This document shows, piece after piece, positions 1-9,104 of a stretch of 64,000 nucleotides of DNA. This DNA comes from Campylobacter sp. W0018 (GTDB lineage: Bacteria; Campylobacterota; Campylobacteria; Campylobacterales; Campylobacteraceae). The DNA is taken from the NCBI GenBank assembly GCA_020135845.1, contig JACHTQ010000008.1, forward strand, positions 1 to 64,000, in the 5' to 3' direction. The notes under the pieces are model-generated. The model saw nothing but the letters and a program-made list of their open reading frames with translations, was not told the origin of the DNA and searched no databases. The first letter of the stretch is position 1. The number at the start of each line of letters is the position of its first letter. The translations under genes were made by a program, and so were the position numbers.

Positions 1-26
1 TGAGTGTGTTTTATGATTATGAATAT

Positions 27-929
27 TTATTCATAAAGTTTCATATATACTATGGTGAATTTTTTTTGCGTGTTTCCTAAGATTTTTGCCCAGCCAAGTT
101 TGGCGGTATTTTCATCCCCTAAGATAAATTTCATTTCTGAAGAATAATTGATTTTAAGGTATAAATCAACGCAAAATTCATAATTTGTTAAAAACATTAT
201 ACTATTTTTTAAATCATCATGTTTAGTTCCATTAGGCATAAATTTAACCGCTTCTTGATATGAAATATCTTTTATATAAATTGCTATTTTATTTTGATAA
301 GAGGTAAATTTATCACCTAGTATGAAATTACTCCCCAAGGCATGATTTTTTACGCCCAGTTTATTTCTTTGAGTATCAGAGATTAAAATTTGGTGAGGCA
401 AATTTTCAATGATTGATAATTTGTCTTTTAGTTTAAAATTAACTTGCAAAACTCTTTCTATATATGTTTTTGGACGTCTTAAGCTCAATAATAAAGGTGC
501 AAATGGTAAATATTTTTTTGCAATATCGTATTCTTTAATTCCTAATATATTAAATAAAATTTGAGAAATAGAGTCTTTAAAATTATCATTAAAAGATCTT
601 GGATAATTTTTTAAGCCAATAACATCGAAAAATATCCAAAGTAAATAGTGATTAAAAAAATCAAAAAATAAAGTCCAACCTTGTTCTCCATCTTCATTTC
701 TGGATAATTTATCTAACATAAATGAAGGAAGTTGTGAGGAAACTCCATGTAAGCCCATAAAATTTACAAATAATTCTATAAATGATTGATCTGAAAAAAT
801 AATTTTTTCTAAATCTTTATTTGGATGCTTTAAACTTTTATTGGTTCTTAAAAATATATTTTTTTTCCCATAATTTTTTTCTAGCTTTCTTATAAGTTTA
901 AAAAAACTATATGAAGTTGGATCATTCAT
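27..929 (-). CDS. tssG: T6SS baseplate subunit TssG (ImpH/VasB family)
   Basis: A 300-aa protein encoded directly after tssF, overlapping it by 4 bases, which is the usual tssE-tssF-tssG baseplate order. TssG joins TssE, TssF and TssK in the cytoplasmic baseplate on which the contractile tube is built. Visible family features are the N-terminal SYSFFKLIRKLE helix and internal segments such as FNHYLLWIFFDVIG and the QNKIAIYIKD strand. There is no signal peptide or membrane segment, as expected. The length is close to the usual 300-340 aa. The assignment rests on moderate sequence resemblance and strong gene context. The stop lies 26 bases from the window edge, so what follows downstream in the operon cannot be seen. 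Confidence 0.88.
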   Translation of the reverse strand: MNDPTSYSFFKLIRKLEKNYGKKNIFLRTNKSLKHPNKDLEKIIFSDQSFIELFVNFMGLHGVSSQLPSFMLDKLSRNEDGEQGWTLFFDFFNHYLLWIFFDVIGLKNYPRSFNDNFKDSISQILFNILGIKEYDIAKKYLPFAPLLLSLRRPKTYIERVLQVNFKLKDKLSIIENLPHQILISDTQRNKLGVKNHALGSNFILGDKFTSYQNKIAIYIKDISYQEAVKFMPNGTKHDDLKNSIMFLTNYEFCVDLYLKINYSSEMKFILGDENTAKLGWAKILGNTQKKFTIVYMKLYE

Positions 930-2647
930 ATTAAAGCTTTTTTTCCAAAAGAAGCAGGATAATGCAGAATTTCTTTTGAATCAAGACATTTTATCTTTAA
1001 TTCACAAAAGGAATTAATGCTAGCAAAAGATGCTAAAAATTTGGATATAACTAATCCTAGCAAATATACTTCACCTAAAGTATAAAACTTAGAATCCTTA
1101 ATACTAAAAATAGCCACTGTTCCTTTTTTTGTAATATTTTCATCAATTAGATAAGTGCTTTTGCTTTGAATATCAACTATAGATTCTTTTAAAAGTTCAT
1201 AAGATTTCCAATTTAACTGATTATTTAAAAAACTATAGCTTTCTAATACACCAAAAAAAGCTTTTCTACTTAATATGGTTTGATAAGAAAAAGATAATAC
1301 AGAAACAAGTTTCCACAATAAATTGCCATCAACGCTGCATCTTCTCGCTTCACTTGGAATTTCGATATTTTTAGTATCAACACCTTTTAAATTGCAATTA
1401 TTAATATCTCCTATTTTTAATCTTGAAGGCAGATCTCCATTAGAGCATAAAAGATCAATGCTTATAGTTTCATCCATTAAATAAGAGGAGAAAAAGGAAA
1501 TTTCGCTAAATACTTCTCCTTTAGAATTCTTTTTAGTATTTATGCTATAAAAGTCTTTTTGATTATCTTTTAAAAATTCAAAACGTTCAAAACTCTTATA
1601 GTTTTTTAATAATCTTTTACCCCCTTCGCTATTGTGTGCTTTAACTTGCAATGTTTGTATAATCTCATAAGCTTTAGGTTGGCTTCTATCAACAAAAATT
1701 CGATAACTATCTTTTTTATGATTATTTATAAGAGGTTCTGCGCTTTTTGCAAAGATATTGATAATAGGCGTCATACTTAAAGAAAACAATTCTTTTCTAA
1801 ATATGCAATTTGCAGGAAATGGTTTAGAGAATTTAAATTCAATATTAATTGTTCTTCCTTGGCAATTATTTAAAATATCTAAGTTATTAATTCTTAGAAA
1901 ATTAAATTTATGGGGCATAAAAAAATATTCCCTTAACAAAGAAAAAGCTTCAAAGCCTAAGTCATTATAAGATAAACTACTTTCATCTGGATTTAATCCT
2001 ATTTTTTCAATATCGTAAGTATTAAGAAAAAATTCTTCATCAGTTTCCAAACATTGAATTTTTAATTCTTTCAAATAAGAATGCATATATAATAATAAAG
2101 TAGTAGACATGTAAGTATCGTTACCTAAATATAAATTAATTTTTTCTAAGCCCAAATCACTTATTTTTGTTTCTGCTTTATCTATTTGTAATTTTAAATT
2201 AAAAGTATAGTCTTGGTTTTTGCTTGATGCAAAAACCTCATTTATCGAAATAGGGTAAAGATAGACATCATAAACAGTTTTAAATTCACAAATGCATTTA
2301 TCTATAGGTTTTGATTTAACAACGGTTCCTTTTGGAATAGTAAGTTTATTTTCTTTGCTATTTTGTTCAAGTTTAAATTCTTGCATACATAATGAGGGTA
2401 TGGGATTTGTATAGTTTGGAGAAACTATATTGATTAAAGATTCTGCAATATGCGGGATATTTTCATCAAGTTCTTGGTGAATTTTAGAACTTAGGATGGC
2501 TAAATTTTCAATAATTCTTTCTACATCGGGATCTTTGCTATTGTAAGCTAAAAATGGAGCTAGTTTTGGATAATTTTTTACAAAATGTTCCCTAGTTTCA
2601 TATAGATATTCAAGCTCTTTTTGATAATAAAAGATATTATCTTTCAT
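926..2647 (-). CDS. tssF: T6SS baseplate subunit TssF (ImpG/VasA family)
   Basis: A 573-aa protein typical in length for TssF. It begins with the characteristic YYQKELEYLYETREHF and FAKNYPKLAPFL-like opening (here FVKNYPKLAPFLAYNS, about residues 23-38), followed by DPDVERIIENLAILSSKI. This N-terminal block is diagnostic of the ImpG/VasA family. TssF is the main structural part of the baseplate wedge together with TssG. The start overlaps the end of tssE by 4 bases and its stop overlaps the tssG start, so translation of the three baseplate genes is probably coupled. No lesion is seen. It is cytoplasmic, with no signal or membrane segment. Confidence 0.93.
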   Translation of the reverse strand: MKDNIFYYQKELEYLYETREHFVKNYPKLAPFLAYNSKDPDVERIIENLAILSSKIHQELDENIPHIAESLINIVSPNYTNPIPSLCMQEFKLEQNSKENKLTIPKGTVVKSKPIDKCICEFKTVYDVYLYPISINEVFASSKNQDYTFNLKLQIDKAETKISDLGLEKINLYLGNDTYMSTTLLLYMHSYLKELKIQCLETDEEFFLNTYDIEKIGLNPDESSLSYNDLGFEAFSLLREYFFMPHKFNFLRINNLDILNNCQGRTINIEFKFSKPFPANCIFRKELFSLSMTPIINIFAKSAEPLINNHKKDSYRIFVDRSQPKAYEIIQTLQVKAHNSEGGKRLLKNYKSFERFEFLKDNQKDFYSINTKKNSKGEVFSEISFFSSYLMDETISIDLLCSNGDLPSRLKIGDINNCNLKGVDTKNIEIPSEARRCSVDGNLLWKLVSVLSFSYQTILSRKAFFGVLESYSFLNNQLNWKSYELLKESIVDIQSKSTYLIDENITKKGTVAIFSIKDSKFYTLGEVYLLGLVISKFLASFASINSFCELKIKCLDSKEILHYPASFGKKALI

Positions 2648-3036
2648 TTAACCTCACAATATCTATTATTTTTAAAAATAATTTCTATACTAAATTCCTT
2701 AAAACGATCCTCTTGAAAAAAACATTTTACAATAAAAGAAAGTTGCCAAGGGCTTAAGCTATTATCATAAGTAATAGAAACAACTCGTATTCTTTTTTCA
2801 TAACTATCAATTAACTTTCTTATTTCCTTAGCCATTGATATGCATAATTCGCTAGAACTAAGATTAATGTCAGTCATATTTGGCATCCCTAAATCTTTCG
2901 CGGTATAACAGTCATTAATCTTAGAGTTGAGCAAAACTTTTATATTATTCTTTACATCCTCAAAATCATTTTGATAGAAAGGAACATGAGTATTTTGATC
3001 ATCTAGCTCATGTATTAACTTATCGAGTAGAGACAT
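2644..3036 (-). CDS. tssE: T6SS baseplate protein TssE (gp25-like)
   Basis: A 130-aa protein of the gp25-like baseplate family, placed exactly between tssC and tssF. It is related to the phage T4 wedge protein gp25 and starts sheath polymerisation. The region KNNIKVLLNSKINDCYTAKDLGMPNMTD (about residues 29-56, written here only in part as a recognisable block) matches the gp25-like pattern of a short helix followed by a conserved LN.R.G..........YGLPD-type motif; here the end reads DLGMPNMTD. It shares one base with the tssC stop and overlaps tssF by 4 bases. The length fits the family (130-170 aa). Confidence 0.9.
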   Translation of the reverse strand: MSLLDKLIHELDDQNTHVPFYQNDFEDVKNNIKVLLNSKINDCYTAKDLGMPNMTDINLSSSELCISMAKEIRKLIDSYEKRIRVVSITYDNSLSPWQLSFIVKCFFQEDRFKEFSIEIIFKNNRYCEVK

Positions 3037-4493
3037 TATTCTTTATCTAGCTTTCCTACTAAAGAAAGTTCAAAATTGCCACCCATGTATTTAAAATGAG
3101 GGCGAACACTAAGTCCTATTTTATACCATCCTGGCTCTCCTGGAACATCATCTACTTTAATTTGAGCTCCTCTAAATGGTCTTCTACTTCTTACTTCAGC
3201 AGGTGGATTTTCCTGATCTGAAATATATTGTCTAACCCATTCGTTTAATCCATTTTCGATATCACTTCTTTCTTTCCAGCTACCAATTTCTTCTCTTTGT
3301 AGAACTTTTAAATAGTGTGCTAATCTTGAAACTAAAAAAATATATGGAAGTTGAGTTCCTAAGCGATAATTTGTTTCCGCTTCTTTTCCTTCGGGTGTAT
3401 TTGGAAATACTTTCGGTTTAAGCGCTGAATTTGCAGAAAAGAAAGCTGCATTATTGCTATCTCTTCTTAGAGTTAGAGCAATAAAACCAGCTTCTGCAAG
3501 TTCATATTCTCTCCTGTCTGTAATTAAAACTTCAGTAGGAATTTTTGATTGCATAGTGCCAAAACTTTCATAAAGATAAGTAGGTAAATCTCTAACGGTT
3601 CCACCGCTCTTTGGTCCTATAATATTTCCGCACCATCTATACTTTGCAAAACTTTCTGTTAATCTTGTGGCAAAGGCATAAGCTGAATTTCCCCATAATA
3701 AATGATTATGTGAAGCATGTACATTTTCTTTATAATTAAAACTTTTGATAGGATTTTCTTCTGGATCATAAGGACTTCTAGTAAGAAATCTTGTTACCAT
3801 TAATCCAGTATATTTAGAATCTTCATTTTCTCTAAAAGTTCTCCATCTTGTATATTGCGGTCCTTCTAATAAACCTTGCAAATCTTGAATATTTGCAAGT
3901 TCAGAATAATCTTCAAGTCCAAAAAATTTAGGACCACAAGAAGTAAGAAACGGAGAATGGCTCATTGCTGCAATACTAGACATTTTATTTAAAAAAGTCA
4001 TATCAGGACTTGAAGTACCAAGTTGATAATCTCCAATGATCGCCCCCACAGGCTCTCCTCCAAATTGCCCGTATTCTGAAGAATAAACATTTTTATAAAT
4101 TACACTTTGTGTTATATCTGGATTATTTTCAAAATCTTCTAAAGCTTCCTCTTTTGTTATGTCAAACAAATTGATTTTTATATTTTCATTAAAATCAGTT
4201 CTTTCAACTAAAAATCTAAGTCCTCTCCAAGTGGATTCAAGTTTTTGAAATTCTTCATTATGTAAAATTTCATCCATTTGTTTTGATACTAAATCATCGA
4301 TATGAGCTATCATTTCATCAAGTGCAAATTTATTAATTTTTTCTTCAGCATTATCACTTTTAACAATCTCTGAGATAAATTCAGCAACACCTCTTTTAGC
4401 GATACTATAACTTTCATCAGTTTTAGTATATTTGCTTTTTTCCATAATGCTTTCAATAATTGGCGTTTCTACTTCCTTATTTTTTTCTGACAT
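3036..4493 (-). CDS. tssC: T6SS contractile sheath large subunit TssC (VipB/EvpB)
   Basis: A 485-aa protein and a clear EvpB/VipB sheath subunit. Diagnostic blocks are ESTWRGLRFLVERTDF (about residues 86-101), the SPFLTSCGPKFFG segment near residue 180, GPQYTRWRTFRE, and the C-terminal GGNFELSLVGKLDKE. TssC pairs with TssB to form the contractile sheath around the Hcp tube. The gene starts 10 bases after the tssB stop and a good AAGGAG site precedes the ATG. It is the best conserved protein of the cluster and is intact. It sits in the same operon as tssB, tssE, tssF and tssG. Confidence 0.97.
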   Translation of the reverse strand: MSEKNKEVETPIIESIMEKSKYTKTDESYSIAKRGVAEFISEIVKSDNAEEKINKFALDEMIAHIDDLVSKQMDEILHNEEFQKLESTWRGLRFLVERTDFNENIKINLFDITKEEALEDFENNPDITQSVIYKNVYSSEYGQFGGEPVGAIIGDYQLGTSSPDMTFLNKMSSIAAMSHSPFLTSCGPKFFGLEDYSELANIQDLQGLLEGPQYTRWRTFRENEDSKYTGLMVTRFLTRSPYDPEENPIKSFNYKENVHASHNHLLWGNSAYAFATRLTESFAKYRWCGNIIGPKSGGTVRDLPTYLYESFGTMQSKIPTEVLITDRREYELAEAGFIALTLRRDSNNAAFFSANSALKPKVFPNTPEGKEAETNYRLGTQLPYIFLVSRLAHYLKVLQREEIGSWKERSDIENGLNEWVRQYISDQENPPAEVRSRRPFRGAQIKVDDVPGEPGWYKIGLSVRPHFKYMGGNFELSLVGKLDKE

Positions 4494-4503
4494 ATTGTTC
4501 TCC

Positions 4504-4983
4504 TTAATCTTCTTTTTCTTTAATTTCTAAAAGTAATTTTTCTTTAGTTTTTTCATCTTTTAAGGCCTCTACAACTGCTTTTCTAAAATCAGGAATATTC
4601 CCCATTGGTCCTTTTAAAGCCATCAAAGCTTCTCTTAATTGCATTAATTTTTTTAATTCAGGAATTTGATGAACTAGACTATCAGGCGAAAAATCTTTCA
4701 TGCTTGAAATATGAATATCTACATCAAGTTCTTCTGCACCTGTTCCTAAAGTGTTTTTAACGCTAAAATTAGTTCTTATATCTAATTTTTGCATTACTTG
4801 ATCAAAATTAATTTTATTAATTTGTAATATTTCTCTTTCTTCCAATGGAGTTTCATTTTTTCCTTTTAAATTCGCCATCACCATTAATTTTAATGGCAAC
4901 TCTACATCTGCATTTTGTCCATTGGTTTTAGCTTTATATGTGATATTGATACGCTCTTTTGGCGCATGAGATCCATCTGACAT
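4504..4983 (-). CDS. tssB: T6SS contractile sheath small subunit TssB (VipA)
   Basis: A 159-aa sheath small subunit, the partner of TssC. It opens with the family pattern KERINITYKAKTNGQNADVE and LPLKLMVMANLKG (about residues 9-42), followed by the conserved helix QVMQKLDIRTNFSV and the DFSPDSLVHQIPELKKLMQLRE block typical of VipA/ImpB. In sheath families with a ClpV recycling ATPase the ClpV-binding helix lies at the N terminus of the large subunit, so this protein says nothing about ClpV. It is the first gene of the tssBCEFG operon, behind a TATAAT box on the minus strand. Confidence 0.96.
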   Translation of the reverse strand: MSDGSHAPKERINITYKAKTNGQNADVELPLKLMVMANLKGKNETPLEEREILQINKINFDQVMQKLDIRTNFSVKNTLGTGAEELDVDIHISSMKDFSPDSLVHQIPELKKLMQLREALMALKGPMGNIPDFRKAVVEALKDEKTKEKLLLEIKEKED

Positions 4984-5022
4984 TGTTAAATCCTTAAGTA
5001 TATTAAAATTTTTAATTTAATT

Positions 5023-5028
5023 ATTATA
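5023..5028 (-). promoter_or_regulatory. -10 box for tssBCEFG
   Basis: The plus-strand ATTATA here gives a perfect minus-strand TATAAT 40 bases upstream of the tssB ATG, inside a 72-base AT-rich gap after tssA. Campylobacter sigma-70 promoters typically need only the -10 and periodic AT tracts. This suggests the sheath and baseplate operon can be transcribed separately from tssA. Confidence 0.55.
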
Positions 5029-5055
5029 TTAAAATTTACTAAATTTAATCTTGTA

Positions 5056-6303
5056 TTATTTAATTTTATTTTTTGCGTTTTCATATTCTTCAGCTAAATA
5101 GTCTTTTAATAAAGTTTTTTCCATTAATTCTACTAAATATATATTTAGAATTTTTGAGTTTTTTTTCATTCCTTTTGATTCAAAAATTTTTGCCATTTCT
5201 AACAAGGAGTTAATATTATTCATAATAGAATTGTTAAAATTCTCTTTATCGATATTTATGAAGATTTGTTCAAAATCTTGCGATATTTGTTCTTTATCAG
5301 TTTTTTTAATTGAAAATAAGCTTTTTTTATGTTCTTTTGCCCTGATAAAATATTTATAAACTTCTTCTTTACAAATAAAATCACCATTTTGAAAACGTAG
5401 AAGCTCAATGGTTTCAAATTTGGAAATAAAATCACTCGTTAATATCATAAGAATATCTAGTTGTTTATTTTTTTTCTTTTTTTCTAAAAAATGACAGAAA
5501 AGTTGTATGCCTTCTATCCAAAAAGGATTTAAAATAAGCTCATGCATAAAACATTTAATGTGTTCTATATCATTTTTTTTATCAGAAAGTAATATACGGA
5601 TTGCATCAGCATCGGGTTTTCTTATTTTAGTGATCTTTTCAGTATTGCATTCTGGTAAGCATTTGATTTTTCCCCACATTGCTTGAGAAAATAAAGCATA
5701 AGTACTAAGGTTATTTTCATCTTCATCTAAGAGTTCAAAAGCAAGTTTTTGATAAAAATTTTTGTATTCTCTTTCATTTAGAGAATTAATATTATCACTT
5801 TTAATATTTATAGATATTTGAGTTACGGGTGATTTTGGAAGCTGTGCTGGAGTTTGGGCAATTTCAATTTTTGCAAAATTACAAGATAATAAAGTTTCAA
5901 ATTCTGAAAATAAAGCAATAAATTGCTTGGTAATTTCAGGAGATATAAGTATTTCTGTTTTATTATATTCTTGAATAAAATTTTGAATAAAATTTTGGAT
6001 TTTTCGTTTTTGGGTTAATATGTAATCATTATTTTCATCCATAAGTTTTTTTAAATGTTGAAAAAGAAGTAAAAGTTTCTCAAAGCATTCTTGATTATTT
6101 AAATTAAAACAGGATAAAAGAAAATAATTGCAGATTTTAAATTCTAAAGAATGTTGCACTAATATAAATTGGGAATATTCATAAACTTTATCCCAAGAAA
6201 TATTTTCATGATTTAAAGTTTTATATTTTGACATTTCATCTTCAAGTAGTTGGAATTCTTGTAATTCGTCTAAATTATTTTTTAATTGATCACAAAAAGA
6301 CAT
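5056..6303 (-). CDS. tssA: T6SS assembly protein TssA (ImpA N-terminal domain family)
   Basis: A 415-aa protein in the usual place of tssA next to the sheath genes. TssA proteins cap or prime the growing sheath and tube. The N-terminal half shows the ImpA_N style, with the LNEREYKNFYQKLAFELLDEDENN region near residues 180-200 and the ALFSQAMWGKIKCLPECN segment resembling the R.......AL....W..I....P patterns of the family. It has no signal peptide or membrane segment. The C-terminal half is helix-rich and lysine/glutamate-rich. The match is weaker than for TssB or TssC and leans on context; the alternative is another T6SS helix-rich accessory protein. A GAGGAACC ribosome site precedes the ATG. 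Confidence 0.78.
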   Translation of the reverse strand: MSFCDQLKNNLDELQEFQLLEDEMSKYKTLNHENISWDKVYEYSQFILVQHSLEFKICNYFLLSCFNLNNQECFEKLLLLFQHLKKLMDENNDYILTQKRKIQNFIQNFIQEYNKTEILISPEITKQFIALFSEFETLLSCNFAKIEIAQTPAQLPKSPVTQISINIKSDNINSLNEREYKNFYQKLAFELLDEDENNLSTYALFSQAMWGKIKCLPECNTEKITKIRKPDADAIRILLSDKKNDIEHIKCFMHELILNPFWIEGIQLFCHFLEKKKKNKQLDILMILTSDFISKFETIELLRFQNGDFICKEEVYKYFIRAKEHKKSLFSIKKTDKEQISQDFEQIFINIDKENFNNSIMNNINSLLEMAKIFESKGMKKNSKILNIYLVELMEKTLLKDYLAEEYENAKNKIK

Positions 6304-6329
6304 TTTGGTTCCTCTAAAAAAATTATCTC

Positions 6330-6335
6330 ATTATA
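6330..6335 (-). promoter_or_regulatory. -10 box for tssA
   Basis: Minus-strand TATAAT lies 26 bases upstream of the tssA ATG in the 132-base divergent gap between tssA and tssJ. A GAGGAACC ribosome site lies between the box and the start codon. Confidence 0.5.
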
Positions 6336-6390
6336 ATTAAATTTTAAAAAATATTATGTTAATTTTTTAAAAATTTTACTTTAAATAATT

Positions 6391-6396
6391 TAGAAT
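6391..6396 (+). promoter_or_regulatory. Possible -10 box for tssJKL
   Basis: TAGAAT about 40 bases upstream of the tssJ ATG, in an AT-rich stretch following TTTAAATAATT. It is one mismatch from the consensus and is the best plus-strand candidate in the divergent gap, but it is not certain. Confidence 0.35.
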
Positions 6397-6435
6397 TGAG
6401 TTAAAAATTTCAATTGAAGAAAGGATTTAATTTAA

Positions 6436-6882
6436 ATGTTTTATAAAAAAAGCTTATTTTTTTTATTGCCTTTGATTTTTTGTGCTTGCTCAAGTATGGT
6501 CAGTATTAAAATCAACAATAAAGAAAATTCTAATCTCAATAAAAGAAATGATGATGTTCCTGTGACGGCTATCATATATCAGCTTAAAGATATTAAAAAA
6601 TTTGAAGAAGCAAGCGATATGGATTTGGCCACTAGGGAAGATGGTGTATTGGGAAAAGATAAACTTGATTCTATTAAAACACAAATTGCACCTAAAGACA
6701 ATATTATTGCAATTAAAGTAGATAGCGGAGAAGTTCCTTATGTTGGAGTTCTTGTTTTATTTGCAAATAATACAAACAAGGTGACAAAAATATGGGCAAA
6801 AACTAAAGACGCAAATGGATTTGGAAGTGGTAAGTATTTAAAATTTGAAATATCTAAAAAGGGTATTAAAAGAATTGAGTAG
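6436..6882 (+). CDS. tssJ: T6SS outer-membrane lipoprotein TssJ (SciN)
   Basis: A 148-aa lipoprotein. Residues 1-17 are a short charged start (FYKK) and a hydrophobic stretch, ending in FCAC with the likely lipidated Cys at position 18, a slightly non-canonical lipobox. The mature part contains DDVPVTAIIYQLKDIKKFEEASDMDL, matching the TssJ pattern PV.VRIYQL.....F..AD...L. TssJ sits in the outer membrane and binds the periplasmic domain of TssM to form the membrane complex with TssL. It is the first gene of the tssJKL operon, followed after 9 bases by tssK. The lipoprotein signal, length and context agree. Confidence 0.92.
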   Translation: MFYKKSLFFLLPLIFCACSSMVSIKINNKENSNLNKRNDDVPVTAIIYQLKDIKKFEEASDMDLATREDGVLGKDKLDSIKTQIAPKDNIIAIKVDSGEVPYVGVLVLFANNTNKVTKIWAKTKDANGFGSGKYLKFEISKKGIKRIE

Positions 6883-6891
6883 GAAATATAT

Positions 6892-8289
6892 ATGGCAAAT
6901 AAATTAAAAGTTGCTTGGTTTGATGGTTTAAATATTGGACAAACTCATTTTGAGCAACAAGAAAGATTTTTTAATAGAAATATAGATCTTAAGACTATAA
7001 ATATATATAGCAATTTATATGGTATAATTGACTTAGAATTTTCTCAAGAAATGTTATTGCAAGGAAAAATTGCACTTTCTAAAATTTCAGGTATCGCACA
7101 AGATGGAAGCATTTTTAATGCACCTGAACAAGATTTGTTACCAGAGCCTATTGAAATTAATTATGAATCTTTGATTGATTCTGTTGTAGTATTGAAAATT
7201 CCAATTGGAGTTACGGATATTGCTGATTTGTCCTTAAGAAACACTTTTCCAAATTCAAAGTATATATGTCTTAGAAATAGTATTGCTTTAAGAAATTATG
7301 ATGATTCAAAATCTAATGCAATGGATAAAATTGAAGATGAATATGAGCTTGAAAATTTAACCTTTACTCAAGAAAAAAAAGATTTACTCCTTGCAAGTCT
7401 AAGATTAAAGCTTGGTATTTTAGGCAATTCTACTCCAGATGAACTTGAATTGCCAATCGCAAAAATTAAAAATATTGATATCAATAAAAAAATTGAATTA
7501 GAAAATGATTTTATACCTACTTGTTTAAATATTAGCAAAATACCTACTATAAGATCTTTTTTAGAGGAAATTATTTTTTCAATTAATCAGCACAAAAAAG
7601 TTTTATCTAATATTTTTAAAGGCATAGATCAAACAAAAAATACATTAGATTTTAGCACTTTCTTATCCCTTAATCTTTTAAAAAAATGGTATTTAATATT
7701 TTCACATCTATCAAAAAAAGATAAAATACACCCTGAATTTTTATATGAAAAATTTTTAGAATTTCAAGGAGAACTTGCGGCTTTTAGCAACGAAGAATCT
7801 TTTTTGGATTTTATTCCATATAAGCATGATAATCTTTATGGTACCTTTTTAAATATGATGAATAATTTAAGATTATTATTTTCTAAAATTACAAGTCCTA
7901 AATATTTTATAGCTAAAACTAGTATTAATGGTAATGGTTTTTATGATTTTATTTTTGATAATTCAGGTGTTTTAGAAGATGCTGAAATTTATTTCGCAAT
8001 TCGCGCAGATTCAACTATAGAATATTTACTTAGTAATTTTAAAACTCAAAGTAAAATTCATACTCAAAGTAAAATTAAAAATATAGTTGCAACCCAACTT
8101 GCAGGTTTGAATGTGGATCAAGTGCCTAATATTCCTTCTAGCATTCCTTATTTAAACGGATATGTCTATTACAAAATAGATAAAAGAGATCCATTGTTTA
8201 AGGATTTTAAAAATGAAAATGTTATCAGCATTTATTTAACCAATAATATCAAAAATCCTGATATCATAATGTGGGCGGTATTTCAATGA
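6892..8289 (+). CDS. tssK: T6SS baseplate protein TssK (ImpJ/VasE)
   Basis: A 465-aa protein with the family opening VAWFDGLNIGQTHFEQQERFF (about residues 8-28, the equivalent of the W.EGM.L.PQHFQQQ motif), which is diagnostic of TssK. TssK links the cytoplasmic baseplate to the membrane complex through TssL and TssM; its fold derives from phage receptor-binding proteins. It lies between tssJ and tssL as usual. A GGAAATATAT stretch precedes the ATG. The stop TGA overlaps the tssL start in an ATGA junction, suggesting coupled translation. Confidence 0.95.
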   Translation: MANKLKVAWFDGLNIGQTHFEQQERFFNRNIDLKTINIYSNLYGIIDLEFSQEMLLQGKIALSKISGIAQDGSIFNAPEQDLLPEPIEINYESLIDSVVVLKIPIGVTDIADLSLRNTFPNSKYICLRNSIALRNYDDSKSNAMDKIEDEYELENLTFTQEKKDLLLASLRLKLGILGNSTPDELELPIAKIKNIDINKKIELENDFIPTCLNISKIPTIRSFLEEIIFSINQHKKVLSNIFKGIDQTKNTLDFSTFLSLNLLKKWYLIFSHLSKKDKIHPEFLYEKFLEFQGELAAFSNEESFLDFIPYKHDNLYGTFLNMMNNLRLLFSKITSPKYFIAKTSINGNGFYDFIFDNSGVLEDAEIYFAIRADSTIEYLLSNFKTQSKIHTQSKIKNIVATQLAGLNVDQVPNIPSSIPYLNGYVYYKIDKRDPLFKDFKNENVISIYLTNNIKNPDIIMWAVFQ

Positions 8290-9050
8290 ATGAAATAATT
8301 AGCAATGAGGAAAAAAAGGCATTAAGCTTACTTCTTGATTCAAATTTTGATGGTTTAAAAAATAATAAAATTGTAGATTATTCCTTAGAATTGCTTTTGC
8401 TTTCTTATAGGCTTTCAAAGATCACTTCCATAGATACAAATAATATTAATCAACTTAGGGAAACGTTAGTTAATAAAATTTTAGACATAACTTCAAAACT
8501 AAGCATGTGTAAAGAATATGATGAAAAGGAAATTATTAAATTTAAATATTGTCTTTGTGTTTTTATAGATGAAAGTTTAATGAAAAATGAACTTTTTATT
8601 GATTTTTGGGCTCATAATACTTTAACGGTAAGATTGTTTGATGAAACTTTGGGTGGAAATAATTTTTACGACATTGCATCATCTTGGATTAATAATCCTT
8701 TTAAATTTAAGGATTTTTTGGAATTTGTTTATGCTTGTTTAATTCTTGGTTATAAAGGAAAATATAATGAGGCTAAGGATAGAGATGAAAAAATAATCCA
8801 TTTTTGCAATAATATTGCCACATCTTTAAGACCAGTTTATAAGACAGAAGAAGAGTTAGCTTTTAATAAAGCATACAAAATTGGTTTAGAAGAAAATATT
8901 TGGCAAAAATTTATAAGATTGTATTTTAAAAAACTTATTATCATTGTGCCAGTATTGATTGTATTAGGAGTATTAAGCTTTGCAATTTTTAATTTAGAAA
9001 CTAATAATCTTAAAGTAGATAATAATATATCTACACTAATAAAAAACTAA
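8286..9050 (+). CDS. tssL: T6SS inner-membrane protein TssL (DotU/ImpK)
   Basis: A 254-aa DotU-family protein. The cytoplasmic domain is helical and shows the family blocks CLCVFIDESLM, LTVRLFDETLGGNNFYDI (compare the S.L...H.E..GG..FF pattern) and EFVYACLILGYKGKY. A single C-terminal membrane helix lies near residues 218-238 (IIIVPVLIVLGVLSFAIF), the typical TssL topology. It forms the inner-membrane part of the TssJLM complex and contacts TssK. I place the start at the ATG that overlaps the tssK stop (ATGA); another in-frame ATG lies 15 bases upstream. The plain C terminus shows no peptidoglycan-binding extension. Confidence 0.94.
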   Translation: MNEIISNEEKKALSLLLDSNFDGLKNNKIVDYSLELLLLSYRLSKITSIDTNNINQLRETLVNKILDITSKLSMCKEYDEKEIIKFKYCLCVFIDESLMKNELFIDFWAHNTLTVRLFDETLGGNNFYDIASSWINNPFKFKDFLEFVYACLILGYKGKYNEAKDRDEKIIHFCNNIATSLRPVYKTEEELAFNKAYKIGLEENIWQKFIRLYFKKLIIIVPVLIVLGVLSFAIFNLETNNLKVDNNISTLIKN

Positions 9051-9104
9051 TGCCTATAGGATAAATAAAATTGTAGTTTTTGATTATAAGTTGTAAAATA
9101 TTAA